Origin: Branchiostoma floridae
Lineage: Eukaryota; Chordata; Leptocardii; Amphioxiformes; Branchiostomatidae
NCBI RefSeq assembly: GCF_000003815.2
Contig: NC_049984.1
Location: 21,860,383 to 21,922,382, forward strand
Length of the DNA stretch: 62,000 nt
Direction: 5' to 3'
The notes under the pieces were generated by a model. That model was not told the origin of the DNA, did not search any database, and saw only the letters and a list, made by a program, of their open reading frames with translations. The position numbers were made by a program, and so were the translations under genes. Positions 30,142 to 40,128 of this stretch are shown here, piece by piece (within the stretch, counting starts at the first letter, position 1; each line of letters begins with the position of its first letter).

Positions 30142-32131
30142 GTTGAGTTATTTTATAACGCTCATTTTCATATCTTGTCAAATTTGCATAATGACTATAC
30201 TCCTCAGAGAGGAAAATTATCCAAAATGTGAAGGGGGGTGAATAATTTTGCATGCAACTGTAGCAAGTTGCCTATGTATAGTTATGCCGTCCATTGAAAC
30301 AGCAATTCTGCCCAGTGCTTCTGAATCACTAAACTTATTGAATTTTTGGATGTTCTCTCCTCACAATATTGGCAGCAGACCTCGCAACATCTTACTGACA
30401 GATTATAAAAACGTTAGTAAAATAAACTTAGATAGATCACATGGCAATAGTACCAGTTACTGCTGGTGACTCTGTCCTATGCTGTCAAACTAAAACACAA
30501 CAACACAGATGGCAAGCTAGATAGTATGATCTAGTTGGAAAAAATACCCACATTCTTGGTCTTTGCCTGTGTACCACACTCAATTTTGTCTATGGATCCA
30601 CTTCTCAAGCCTTGCAGCAGGCTGCCAAATGCATATTTCCCTGTCAAGCAATTCAATGGCTTGAAGATGATCTTTTGACTTGCCCAAAGCACTGACCTGA
30701 AGACCACTTAAAAATAATGCCGAGGGCCTCCAGGTAGCACATTGGGCTCAAGGTTGCTACCGTGACGTATGTTCCAACACAATCTCTACATACACTGGAT
30801 TGTTAACTTACCCCTTCTTTTGATCAAGATGGCAGGTTATCTCTACAACAAACCCTGCATGGTTTGGGATGGGTAGAAAAGACTTAATTACCTGTCTTAA
30901 ATGACATACAAAAGACGAGTGAAAAGATGATGGCTGGCTGCTTATCCACCACCTTGTTGGGAAGTTTCCTTAACTGTCGCTGACTCAAAGCATCTATCAG
31001 TTCCCAAGTACAAAAGATAAGACGAAAAATGAGACAATTGATAAGTTGAAGGATCCTGCAGTCATGATGAGTACACTGGTATTCCAAGTTAGACCATGTT
31101 CAGATCAGATGTTCCCTGTTTTACCTGTAACTTCTCGGCCGTACCTGCTCCGAGTTGCATCATCCTGTCTCATTGCTATCACATTTTCCTCCTGACAAAG
31201 TTTTCCGTCATAGAGGGAGTTTCATTTGCGGTTTGTACAGGCATTTTCTAAACATATGTGATTTGATACAGGTCTTTGCCTGACCAAGATTTCCATTTTA
31301 AGAGTTTTATACAGTTTAATGGTCGTTTTAATACTTTTGTATGAGATATATAGACAACGTTGTCCTTCTGAGAAAGTTTTTGGTCATACGAGTTGTATAC
31401 GGTTTGAACATGCCTTTCTACAAGTGGTGTAAATAAAGGGAATAAAAAACACTGAGCAGGACAAAACGTAGTTTTCGCAGTTTTTATTTAATATCAAAAG
31501 GCGGCTTGTTGTGTTGTTCTGTGCCTAGCTTCAGTCCAGGTCCTGCCCCTGTGTAAATAAACAAAAAATACATGTAAGACTAAATTCTTGTCAGGATAAA
31601 CCAACACATTGATTGCAGTGTAAACATCATTTATTATTTGAAAGTTATTTTCCACAATTGTCTGTAAAAGTTAAAGTTACCTACGGGGTACTCCCAGCTG
31701 ACCTCGAGCCTCAGCTCGGTTGTAGGTTACCTGATAGACATCATACTACTACAAGTACTACCACAACACGTCATCTGTCGGTTTCACTTCTGGTTCGGGT
31801 TTGCATAAAAATAACTAGTCCTGTCTGTATGGCAATGGAATACAATAATAAGAGGTCTACTGCAAAAAATACTTCCCTGAGCACTTAACAGTTGTCCGCA
31901 TGATGTTGCAAGAACAACCGGAACAAAGTGCTTTTCCTAAGCACAGAACAGAAACCTGCTACGTATTTCCTACATGTCAACTAGACACTTCTAGTACAAG
32001 TTCTACCACAAGGTCCACAACTGTCATCTGCATGTGTCAGTTTCACTCCTGGTTCGGGTTTGCATAGAAATAGCTAAATTTGAGTGAAACACTATCAAAA
32101 GGCTATGGCAGATAGGAAAATGACTATTACT
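30142..32131. other. Gene-poor stretch with a spaced direct repeat
   Basis: No exon is recognised. A ~90-bp segment ending CTGGTTCGGGTTTGCATA at about 31737-31820 recurs, diverged, at about 31985-32080, so the region contains a duplication with a period near 250 bp. Confidence 0.4.
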
Positions 32132-32306
32132 TCAAAACATGAAATGTTGGAGGATGACATGTTTTTTGAGGGTTTGGGCCACATGCACACCCTCTCGGGT
32201 CATGTCAACGGCTGATATCGCATCTGTCCAGCCCTTTACCTCCCCGGTTTCTAGGGTCATCTTCCCCTGCAGCGCCACTGTGATACGTCCATAGGTCAGC
32301 TTCATC
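32132..32306 (-). CDS. Terminal exon of an intact two-exon orphan frame
   Basis: After CTGTGTTACAG the frame MKLTYGRITVALQGKMTLE, TGEVKGWTDAISAVDMTRE, GVHVAQTLKKHVILQHFMF ends in TGA. It joins the exon at 32862-32702 in phase (AG + G) with no stop. Function unknown. Confidence 0.45.
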
Positions 32307-32701
32307 CTGTAACAGAAAGCATCAGTCTTAATGAGTTTTGCTTCCATATTTTGTTGTTGGATGCAGCTGCTCCAAATTGATATACAATATTCTGAGTGTT
32401 CAGCAACAACCTCCTTTGTGTTCAGTAATTTCAAGGTCCATAGGACATGATTGCAACTGTTAAATCAAACAGGCATTAAGTTCAGGACTAATAGTGAGTA
32501 GGGGAATTAGCCAATAAAGAGGAATGACATTCTAACAAGATGGATTTATGCACCAGACACATGTTACCTTTAGTGTTTCAGCTATATGTACGCAATCTGG
32601 CATTGAATCCAAGGTTCACAAAAACTACACAAGATAAATATTTCAGAAAAAAAAACATTAAGTTCAAAATGCAACAATGTTGCTCAAAACCTCAAACCTA
32701 C

Positions 32702-32862
32702 CTGACATTGATGTTGGTTGGTGGCAGCAGGAACAGTATCCACTGGTGTGCCTGCCCAGTGCAGAACAGCGGGCTCTTGAAAGCCCTGGTAATATCAGAT
32801 ACCGTGTATGTCATACCATGGAGCCGACCTCGATATTCCATGTCAAGGGACTGGTTCATTGC
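32702..32862 (-). CDS. Internal exon upstream of 32306, in phase
   Basis: Between CCCCTTAG and GTAGGT: AMNQSLDMEYRGRLHGM, TYTVSDITRAFKSPLFCTG, QAHQWILFLPPTNINV. 161 bp leave phase 2, matching the next exon. Open and conserved-looking, but I recognise no family. Confidence 0.45.
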
Positions 32863-33064
32863 CTAAGGGGATTTAGTGGAATAGGTGTATTGTGTTAAGA
32901 ACTGTCATAACAACACAATCTTTGAGCTAACATACTATCAGATACGACTCATTATCAATCGATATCAGAGTCTCAATTCATAAAGAAGTTCCCACCATTG
33001 CCAGAAGCTCATCTTCTATTGAAATGTAAACGATTGTGGGAAGTCTATAATTTGTTCATGTTAT

Positions 33065-33697
33065 CAGGGGTGCCTAAGCATTTGCACGATCCCTATGAAA
33101 TTCGTACGAATATTATGTGATACACACGAATCACTATGCGAAAACGCACGAATATTATGAAATTCGCACGAATCACTATGCGAAATCGTACGAATTTTAT
33201 GAAATTCGCACGAATCACTATGTGACACACACGAGCCTTATGTGATTTGCACGATCCTTATGCGAAATTGCGCAACCACTGGCGGGGTCACGTGACAAAC
33301 GGAGCGGGATTTTCAAGATGGCGGCTTCGCCGCTTCGGCGACTGAAAATACGATGTAACACGCCGAAATGAAGCTAAACAGTAGCTCACAGGTTATCAAA
33401 TACAACTTTGCGACGGTAAATGTCCATTCCATGCCTTGAAATATAAATATCTCGGGTAGAAACGCTCAAAATCATGCCTCCTCCCGGCCGCCGTTTTTGC
33501 ATAAGGATCGTGCAAATCACATAAGGCTCGTGTGTGTCACATAGTGATTCGTGCGAATTTCATAAAATTCGTACGATTTCGCATAGTGATTCGTGCGAAT
33601 TTCATAATATTCGTGCGTTTTCGCATAGTGATTCGTGTGTATCACATAATATTCGTACGAATTTCATAGGGTTCGTGCAAATGCTTAGGCACCCCTG
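33065..33697. mobile_element. Foldback element FB-1 with reiterated arms and GTTAT duplication
   Basis: Starts CAGGGGTGCC and ends GGCACCCCTG, with GTTAT at 33060-33064 and 33698-33702. Each arm (~200 bp) is built of alternating short units of the types CGAATCACTATGCGAAA and CGAATATTATGAAATTCG, and the arms are near-perfect inverse complements. A ~220-bp unique core contains GGTCACGTGAC and CAAGATGGCGGCTTCG. No coding frame, so it is non-autonomous. A second copy hosts the Gypsy element; a relative is at 59174. Confidence 0.85.
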
Positions 33698-34285
33698 GTT
33701 ATGCACGATGTAAGAGTGTGTGAAATATGTCAAACAGCCATGTTACACTTGCATAACGTAGAAATATACTTGTCACGTTGAAAAAGCGAGTCCCCTCTCT
33801 TCTAAATGATATATAAAGTGCGATATTCCACTACCGGAATACTCTTACAAGGAAAGGCCATTACTCTCATGATCAGAGCTTTTAAAGTGTGGCTTTCCTC
33901 AAATGCAGGACCAGATGACCATTTAGGCTATCGTGACATTACAACAAAGGGGCCTGGTCGGGCAGTTTTGGGAAATGAAGATTACGACAAACAACCAAAA
34001 CAGAAAGAGGACAAAACATAATGAAAGCACGCCTTGTGTATATTTAATGGCATAAAGTTTGATTTCTTGGTTCTCATGCAAACAGCCCTGCTGACAGTGA
34101 ATTAAAACGGCCAATGTCGCTTCAAGAAGGATATTCATATAACGGTAAACGTTGAATTACAGGGAACAGCATACTATTAATGTTCAATAAAATACCTCGC
34201 CACGTTTAGTGAAAAAGGCCATACAGATAATCAATCCAAATTGTAACACACAGGCCTTGCAGCACATTTGTGTTGTTATACATAC

Positions 34286-34372
34286 CTTAAAGTTTCTCAC
34301 TGCGATGAGTATGATATTCGGCAAGTCATCAGTCTTGTCATTCACTAGGGTTTTGTCTTCAACTTCAAATTT
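34286..34372 (-). CDS. Short exon, family unknown
   Basis: The frame VEDKTLVNDKTDDLPNIIL, IAVRNFK meets a GTATGT donor. The upstream acceptor is weak. Confidence 0.3.
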
Positions 34373-34914
34373 CAAATGAAAGAAAAGAAATTACTACTTT
34401 ATTGAAACAACTACATGTAGAGGTATTGACACCGTACTTAGAACCATAGTACTTGAATCAGCTTATGAACTTCAAGAATGTCCACTTTTATGACTGGCAT
34501 TCCCTATTATATATCTATGTTCCGACATAAATAGCTCATGTATTCACTACTTACTTTCCTGTAAGATACAGGGATTTTGTACAATTACATAAATAATATA
34601 AATTTCAGCCATTCTATTTATTTGCCTACCTCGAGATAATATTACGAGACCGATGGGTACCGAAAAATAATCAAGTTAGTGAAAAACGAAAATTAAGTTA
34701 TGACCTGCTGCACTGATTGAATTAATCTTTTGAGTTGTCCAGACGAGCCAAATATTTTAGGGCAATACTGTCAAAGTTACTGTTACTGATTGAAAATGGT
34801 GTTAGCAGTTACTTCCTACAAAGGCAATCATCAATCATTACGTCTTGACAATAACTTCCTTAGACAAAATTTACAAAATACCTATTAATAGATAAACCTG
34901 AATTTACTTACTGG

Positions 34915-34985
34915 TTTTGAGAGTGCTGGCATGGAAATGCCTGCCGATTTTCTCCAATGTCGGGATGCCAAATCCATGTAAATTT
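34915..34985 (-). CDS. Short exon, family unknown
   Basis: HGFGIPTLEKIGRHFHAS, TLKT before GTAAGT. It lies between the DUF6729-like exons and 34286 on the same strand. Confidence 0.25.
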
Positions 34986-35465
34986 AGTTGAGTCTATTAG
35001 CAAGGGATCATGTAATGCAGTAGAATAAATAATACTTCGGCCTCAGTGATATTATGCCATGATCGGAAATGTGACAATTACATCAACTCCATGTCCAAAT
35101 GTAGATGTTGCACATCCCCTAACATGATCTTGAAATATTTATTTCTTAACACCAAATATCAATGGGGTGACATTTGAAAGGATATCACCATTCTCTTCAC
35201 TGCCAACAGGGTGTCCCTTGAAGGTTTCCTTCAGGAAACCTGGCAGGCTGCAATCCTGTTTATTGCATGCAATTTTGTAATGCCCATTTATCCGTTCATT
35301 CTTCTAATATGAAGCAACAGTCCATCCTTAGTACCATCAACCTACCATTAGTTTATTTTGTTCAAAAGTTACATGAACGTTCAACCAGATATTACTAAGT
35401 ATATCCGAAAAATATATCATTTCAAAGTTAACGATTCATGTGTTGAACAATAAAAACGAAGTTTG

Positions 35466-35582
35466 TCAGTACCCCTTCATGCCATGCCCCCTAGTTGCTG
35501 TAATATCGCATGCAACGTGGTAGCCACGCTTACGACGTGCCAGATTCTGCAGTCTTTCCTCTTTGCTGCCAAAAGCAAGTAC
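35466..35582 (-). CDS. Terminal exon, possibly following the DUF6729-like exons
   Basis: After ACAATTTTACAG a 38-codon frame (VLAFGSKEERLQNLARRK, RGYHVACDITATRGHGMKG) reaches TGA. It is in phase with the exon ending at 36084. The 100 bp upstream contain a damaged copy of the gag start seen at 30141, so an element has inserted in or near this intron. Confidence 0.35.
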   Translation of the reverse strand, partial: VLAFGSKEERLQNLARRKRGYHVACDITATRGHGMKGY

Positions 35583-36083
35583 CTGTAAAATTGTAGTACA
35601 AAACATTGATAGATAAGGTGAGCCGGTGGCCTACGAGGGTGGCATCTGTTCTCAGTACGGGGGCTGCTCATGGTGACATGGGATAGGAAAGAGAGTGGAC
35701 AAGGGTCACAACTATCCAAAAGGCCAACATTTGTGTGCTAATGCGGGATTTTCACTCAATTTGCCAACAATTGCTGGAGGGATTGTGCTGAGTATCGGAA
35801 CAAAATGTTCAACTCCCACTGAGAATAGTGGCAAGTTATGTTCTCAAATAGTGCACCTCATCCAGTGCCAGAAGGCATATGTCTTTCCTGTCTGAGCCAT
35901 CCCTACAATGACTGCTGTAGCGCAGTATTCATTTGTGTAACATGAATACCAGCTGGATTTCTCCAGCTAGTACACCTATACGTATAGGGTGGAGTCACCA
36001 TTGTATTAATTGTTATACATATATATATATACATCCCTGCTTCTCGCTGAAATGCTGACCCGCGAACTTCTTCTTCAGTTCAC

Positions 36084-36271
36084 CTCTCGTAGCAGCTGGT
36101 AGTCAGCTTTATCCCACACAAAGAGGCAGCTGCTCAGTTTCGAGCAAAACGTGCCGTACAGAGGATGATGTTTTGTCGTGAGCCCTTTTGTGAACCTTCT
36201 CAGGTAGTGGAAGATGTCGAGCTTCACATGGCATCTCCATGGCTTGAAATACGTAAGGGCTTTAGGGTCAC
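36084..36271 (-). CDS. DUF6729-like transposase exon with LDIFHYLRR
   Basis: Reads DPKALTYFKPWRCHVKLDI, FHYLRRFTKGLTTKHHPLYG, TFCSKLSSCLFVWDKADYQL, LRE, then GTGAAC. The VxLDIxHxxRRFxxGxTTxHHxLYGxFxxxLSxCxFxWD block is characteristic of a large transposon-gene family in fishes and lancelets that I associate with DUF6729. The Asp/His/Arg cluster may be part of an RNase H-like catalytic core. It joins the exon at 36872-36659 in perfect phase and has no stop. Confidence 0.65.
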
Positions 36272-36658
36272 CTGTAATGGAAAGCACAAGTTGTCAGATG
36301 ACAATAAATCTACCATAACACCAACTTGAGACAGTGTGGCTTAGATGAGCAATAAACACTACATGTAACTTTCTTGTGACTTCATTACATCATTACATAT
36401 TGAGTATCATGTGCTCCAAGAATGCAAAGAAAATCATATTTCTGCCATATATATCTTGTAAGTAATAAAATCATTATACTGACTAAACATTTGTGGATAT
36501 CAACACTGTATCATGTATTCAATTTCTCTCCAATTTAAATATAACAAAGAAGACCGAGCCCTGAGTAAAGCAAGTAATTATCTAATTGAATACAGACATA
36601 AAACAGAGGACAGAAAGTCCTTTATCTATAATGACATACTACTAGTACTTATATATAC

Positions 36659-36872
36659 CTTTGTCATTGCAGCAGTGTGTGTCCACATATATCACTTCAG
36701 GGGGTGGCTCATGAGCATTGCTGTATCTCTTTACGATCCCTTGGCATACCTCCTGCAGCCCTGCCCCTTCGCCCGTTGTGAGGACGGAGTTTAGGACCCC
36801 TCCGGCCTCATTGGATATGTTGGTCATCCATGAGGCCGAAGAGGCCACGTCACCTGCCAGCTTCTTTGTCAC
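36659..36872 (-). CDS. DUF6729-like transposase exon with VIYVDTHCC
   Basis: Between ATTTTCAG-type acceptor sequence and GTATAT: VTKKLAGDVASSASWMTN, ISNEAGGVLNSVLTTGEG, LQEVCQGIVKRYSNAHEPPP, EVIYVDTHCCNDK. The PPxxxYVDxxCC motif, with a likely catalytic Asp, precedes the LDIxH motif of the next exon in this family. The right-hand counterpart is at 61049-61191 (VLYADNNCC). Open frame. Confidence 0.65.
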
Positions 36873-37789
36873 CTGAAAAACATTATACAAGGAAGATGAA
36901 AAAATGAATAGATGCACTTGGAATATGACCTTCCCCATGATTTCTCACAACATAGGATTAGTGTATCAGATTCATTGTTGAGGTACCACAGTACAGAAAC
37001 CTAATATGATACTAACCGTTAGCTCACAATACTTACAATAATTGAAAGTATCAGAATACAATCTCTCAGTCCTTTAACATAAAAATCTGTGCCCAGTGCT
37101 ATAATCTATGCAATGTTGTGCATGCTGACCCTGATGACCTCTCACAATAACCTAAGTTCTAAGATAATTATATATTGAGTCGTGTAGATGTTAAACAGTA
37201 CTATGTAATCATTTTCAATATTGTAACCGTTCTTTTTGTCAACTGGATCAGGTCTTTTTTAAGAACCTGTGCTTTTTGGTCAGTCCTGGGTTTACAATCT
37301 TGCCACGGTAAAGCAAAGCAAGCAAAACAATGGATTAAAAACAAAACACAAACCTTTTTGGTTGAGTCCATCTTAAGCACTTTTCCATATGTGCTGGTGA
37401 TGATGGCTGATACACACGAATCACTATGCGAAAACGCACAAATATTATGAAATTCGCACGAATCACTATGCGAAAACGCAAGAATATTATGAGATTTGCA
37501 CGAACCTTATGCGAAATTGCACAACCACTGCCCGGGTCACGTGACAGACGGAGCGGGATTTCCAAGATGGCGGCTTCTCGGTCTTCGGCGACGAAAAATA
37601 CGATGTAACACGCCGAAATGAAGCAAAACAATAGCTCACAGGCTATCAAATACGTCTTCGCGGTGGTATATGTCCATTCCAAGCCTTGAAATATAAATAT
37701 CACGGGCAGAAACGCTCAAAATCATGCCTTCTCCCGGCCGCCGCGGTTTTGCATAAGGTTCGTGCAAATCTCATACGGTTCGTGTGTAT

Positions 37790-38044
37790 TGTTGTACCCG
37801 TTGGTGGTTCTTGTAAGGATTCAGGCAGAGACTGCTTGTACTACTAGACTATGTATTCAGTAAAGTGTTAGTAGGATACAGTTCTGCATGTGTGCTCAGT
37901 CCAGGGTCCGGTAGGAAAGAGAAAGTCAAAGTCCGGTGCCTCTTTCTCGAGGTCTTCAGTTACTTAATATTCAGATGTTGGGCTGTGTACATTGGAGTAA
38001 GAGGGGTGTCTTTTCTATACTATTTTTATACTGATATCACAACA
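37790..38044 (-). repeat. Gypsy 3' LTR
   Basis: 255 bp, TGTTGTACCC...CACAACA on the plus strand. By eye it is base-for-base identical to 42352-42606. The inner border is followed by the polypurine tract. Confidence 0.92.
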
Positions 38045-38056
38045 TCCCCCTTCTTA
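38045..38056 (-). promoter_or_regulatory. Gypsy polypurine tract
   Basis: On the minus strand AAGAAGGGGGA abuts the 3' LTR, the usual plus-strand primer for reverse transcription. Confidence 0.8.
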
Positions 38057-38271
38057 AGATGTTAGTTTCTTTGATGAAAACAATCATGCATTACCAATAG
38101 TTTACTCACTGAAGCATGCATTAACATACTATCTATTGTTTAGGATCAGTCCGTATTCCGTGTCCATGTTCAATGTCCATACAGTGCATTAACTCATGCA
38201 TTACAAATTCAGCTTTGTTGGAGGGTTGACCGCACGTCCTGATCGGGTGACGTAGGGCGCCTGTTGCGTTG

Positions 38272-38784
38272 TTACTGGAACTCTGGTGTTTGCACGACAT
38301 ACGATCTCGGTTGGTCGCATTCTCTGATTACGTTGGCAGGTGTCCACCTACCATCTTGTTGAATTCGGACAGAGTCTCCTGTTGTCAGAGTCGGAAGACT
38401 CTTGGCACTTTTGTCGTACCAGTGTTTCTGTTTGTGCTGTCGTGCTTCGAGATGTTGCTTCACGTTCTTGTGATCTACGTTTCTCGGCATTAGCTGTTCA
38501 TTCGTTGTGGGTAGTTTTGCTCGCAGTCTTCTGCCCATCAGTATTTGAGCTGGTGACTCAAGCTGGCTGTCGATCGGTGTGTTGCGATACTCCAGCAATG
38601 CCAGGTATGGGTCTTTATTGTCTGCTTCTGCTTTGCGTAACAGACGATTGGCTGTTTGGACAGATCTTTCTGCCAACCCATTTGACTGTGGGTACCTGGG
38701 ACTCGCTGTGACGTGCTTGAATCCCCATTCTTCTGCGAATTTGGCGAACAGCTCGCTTGCGAATTGTGGGCCATTGTCGCTCAC
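38272..38784 (-). pseudogene. Gypsy integrase, core C-terminal part and tail
   Basis: Starts MSDNGPQFASELFAKFA (second catalytic Asp), then PQSNGLAERSVQT (catalytic Glu), LLEYRNTPI, and the GxxVRIQ...W small-barrel tail typical of Gypsy integrase C-termini. No chromodomain follows. It is separated from the preceding core by a frameshift near 38785-38825, at a run of T on the plus strand. Confidence 0.85.
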
Positions 38785-38791
38785 AACCTTC

Positions 38792-39280
38792 TCAGGTATT
38801 CCATGTGTTGCGAACAGTTTTTTTCATCTTCGTGATGACATCAGCCGATTTGGTTCTGTTGAGCTTCATGAACTCAAAGAACTTACTGTAATAATCTGTG
38901 ACTATGATGAATTCGTCACCGTTGTAGCAAAACAGGTCTGTGGCAACGTTCTGCCATGGTCTCTCTGGGACCGCGTGTGGTATCATCGGCTCTTTGATGT
39001 TGGAGGCTTGGTGTTCCTGGCAAATGGAACACTGTTGTATCTTCTCCTCACAATTTGAGCATTCATGCCTGGCCAGAACAGAATGTCCTTGGCCCTTGCC
39101 TTGGTCTTCTCTTGACCCATGTGACTCTGGTGCAAGGTGTCGAGCATCTCCCTCCGCATGGCTCTCGGGATGACAATCTTCTGACCTTTGAAGATTATCC
39201 CTTGATGGACGGTTAGTTCGTCTCTGTGATTCCAGAATTCGGCTATGTGGGGGTTGCACTGCCGTCTCGTTTCTGGCCAT
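38792..39280 (-). pseudogene. Gypsy integrase zinc-binding C-x2-C and core N-terminal part
   Basis: Reads EKIQQCSICQEHQ, PWQNVATDLF (first catalytic Asp), FIIVTDYYSKFFEFMKL. The HxxxH half of the zinc finger lies in the overlapping frame at 38983-40035, so a frameshift splits the HHCC domain. Confidence 0.85.
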
Positions 39281-40035
39281 CCTTCTTTCACTGCCTCTGT
39301 CAGGATGATCAACTGTGCATCCTTCTCTGTTTCCCTGCGGACTTCTTCTAGTCGCTGTGTGGAGACAGGCAGATGTGATGTAACCAGATGTATTTGTGCC
39401 TCGAAACTCTCGCTCATGTGGTCAGTTTCTTCGAGGTATAGCCTGCTTAAGGCGTCTGCAACCGGGATTTCCTTGCCGGGCTTGTGTCTCACTTCAAGGT
39501 CGTATTTCTGTAGTCTCAGCAGCATTCGCTGCAACCTTGCAGGCGCTGTACTCAGTGGTTTCTTCATTATCGATTCCAGTGGTTTGTGGTCAGATTCTAC
39601 GTGCACTTTCCTGCCGTATATGTATTGATGGAACCGTTCACAACCAAACACTATGGCGTACAATTCTTTCTCGATCTGTGCGTAGTTTATCTCCGTATTG
39701 TTTAGTGACTTTGACGCGAATGCGACTGGTTTTCCTTCCTGCATCAATACTGCTCCAAGTCCATACTTGGATGCGTCCACCTGTAGGGTCACCTGTAGTG
39801 TGGGGTCGTAGTACGTCAGTGTAGTGGCCTCCGCCACTAACTTCTTCACTTTATCCAGTGATGCTTCCCTGCTGCTGTCCCAGACGAATTCGACGTCTTC
39901 TTTTAGCAGCTCCCTCATTGGAGCGGTGACATCCGACAGGTTTGGGATGAATTTTGCTAGGTATGTGATCATACGAAGCATTGTCATTAGTTCAGCCTTA
40001 CTGGTGGGGCTCTTCATGTTGGTGATTGCATTCAC
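38983..40035 (-). pseudogene. Gypsy RNase H and integrase H-H part
   Basis: RT connection (KAELMTMLRMITYLAKFIP), RNase H (LQVDASKYGLGAVLM, VESDHKPLE, VADALSR) and the His pair of the integrase finger (LHQSHMGQEKTKARAKDI, FWPGM). Catalytic RNase H residues are visible. The frame then diverges from the C-x2-C half. Confidence 0.88.
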
Positions 40036-40128
40036 CTTCTTGGTCCGGTTTTAACCCATCCCCTGTCAGAATATGACCAAAGAAGCCTACTTCTTGTGCC
40101 GCCAGTACGCACTTCTCTTCATTCAACT

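Noticed and set aside
33065-33697. FB-1 as a standard hAT MITE because it starts CAGGGGTG
   Set aside because: The flanking duplication is 5 bp (GTTAT), not 8 bp, and the arms are satellite arrays.
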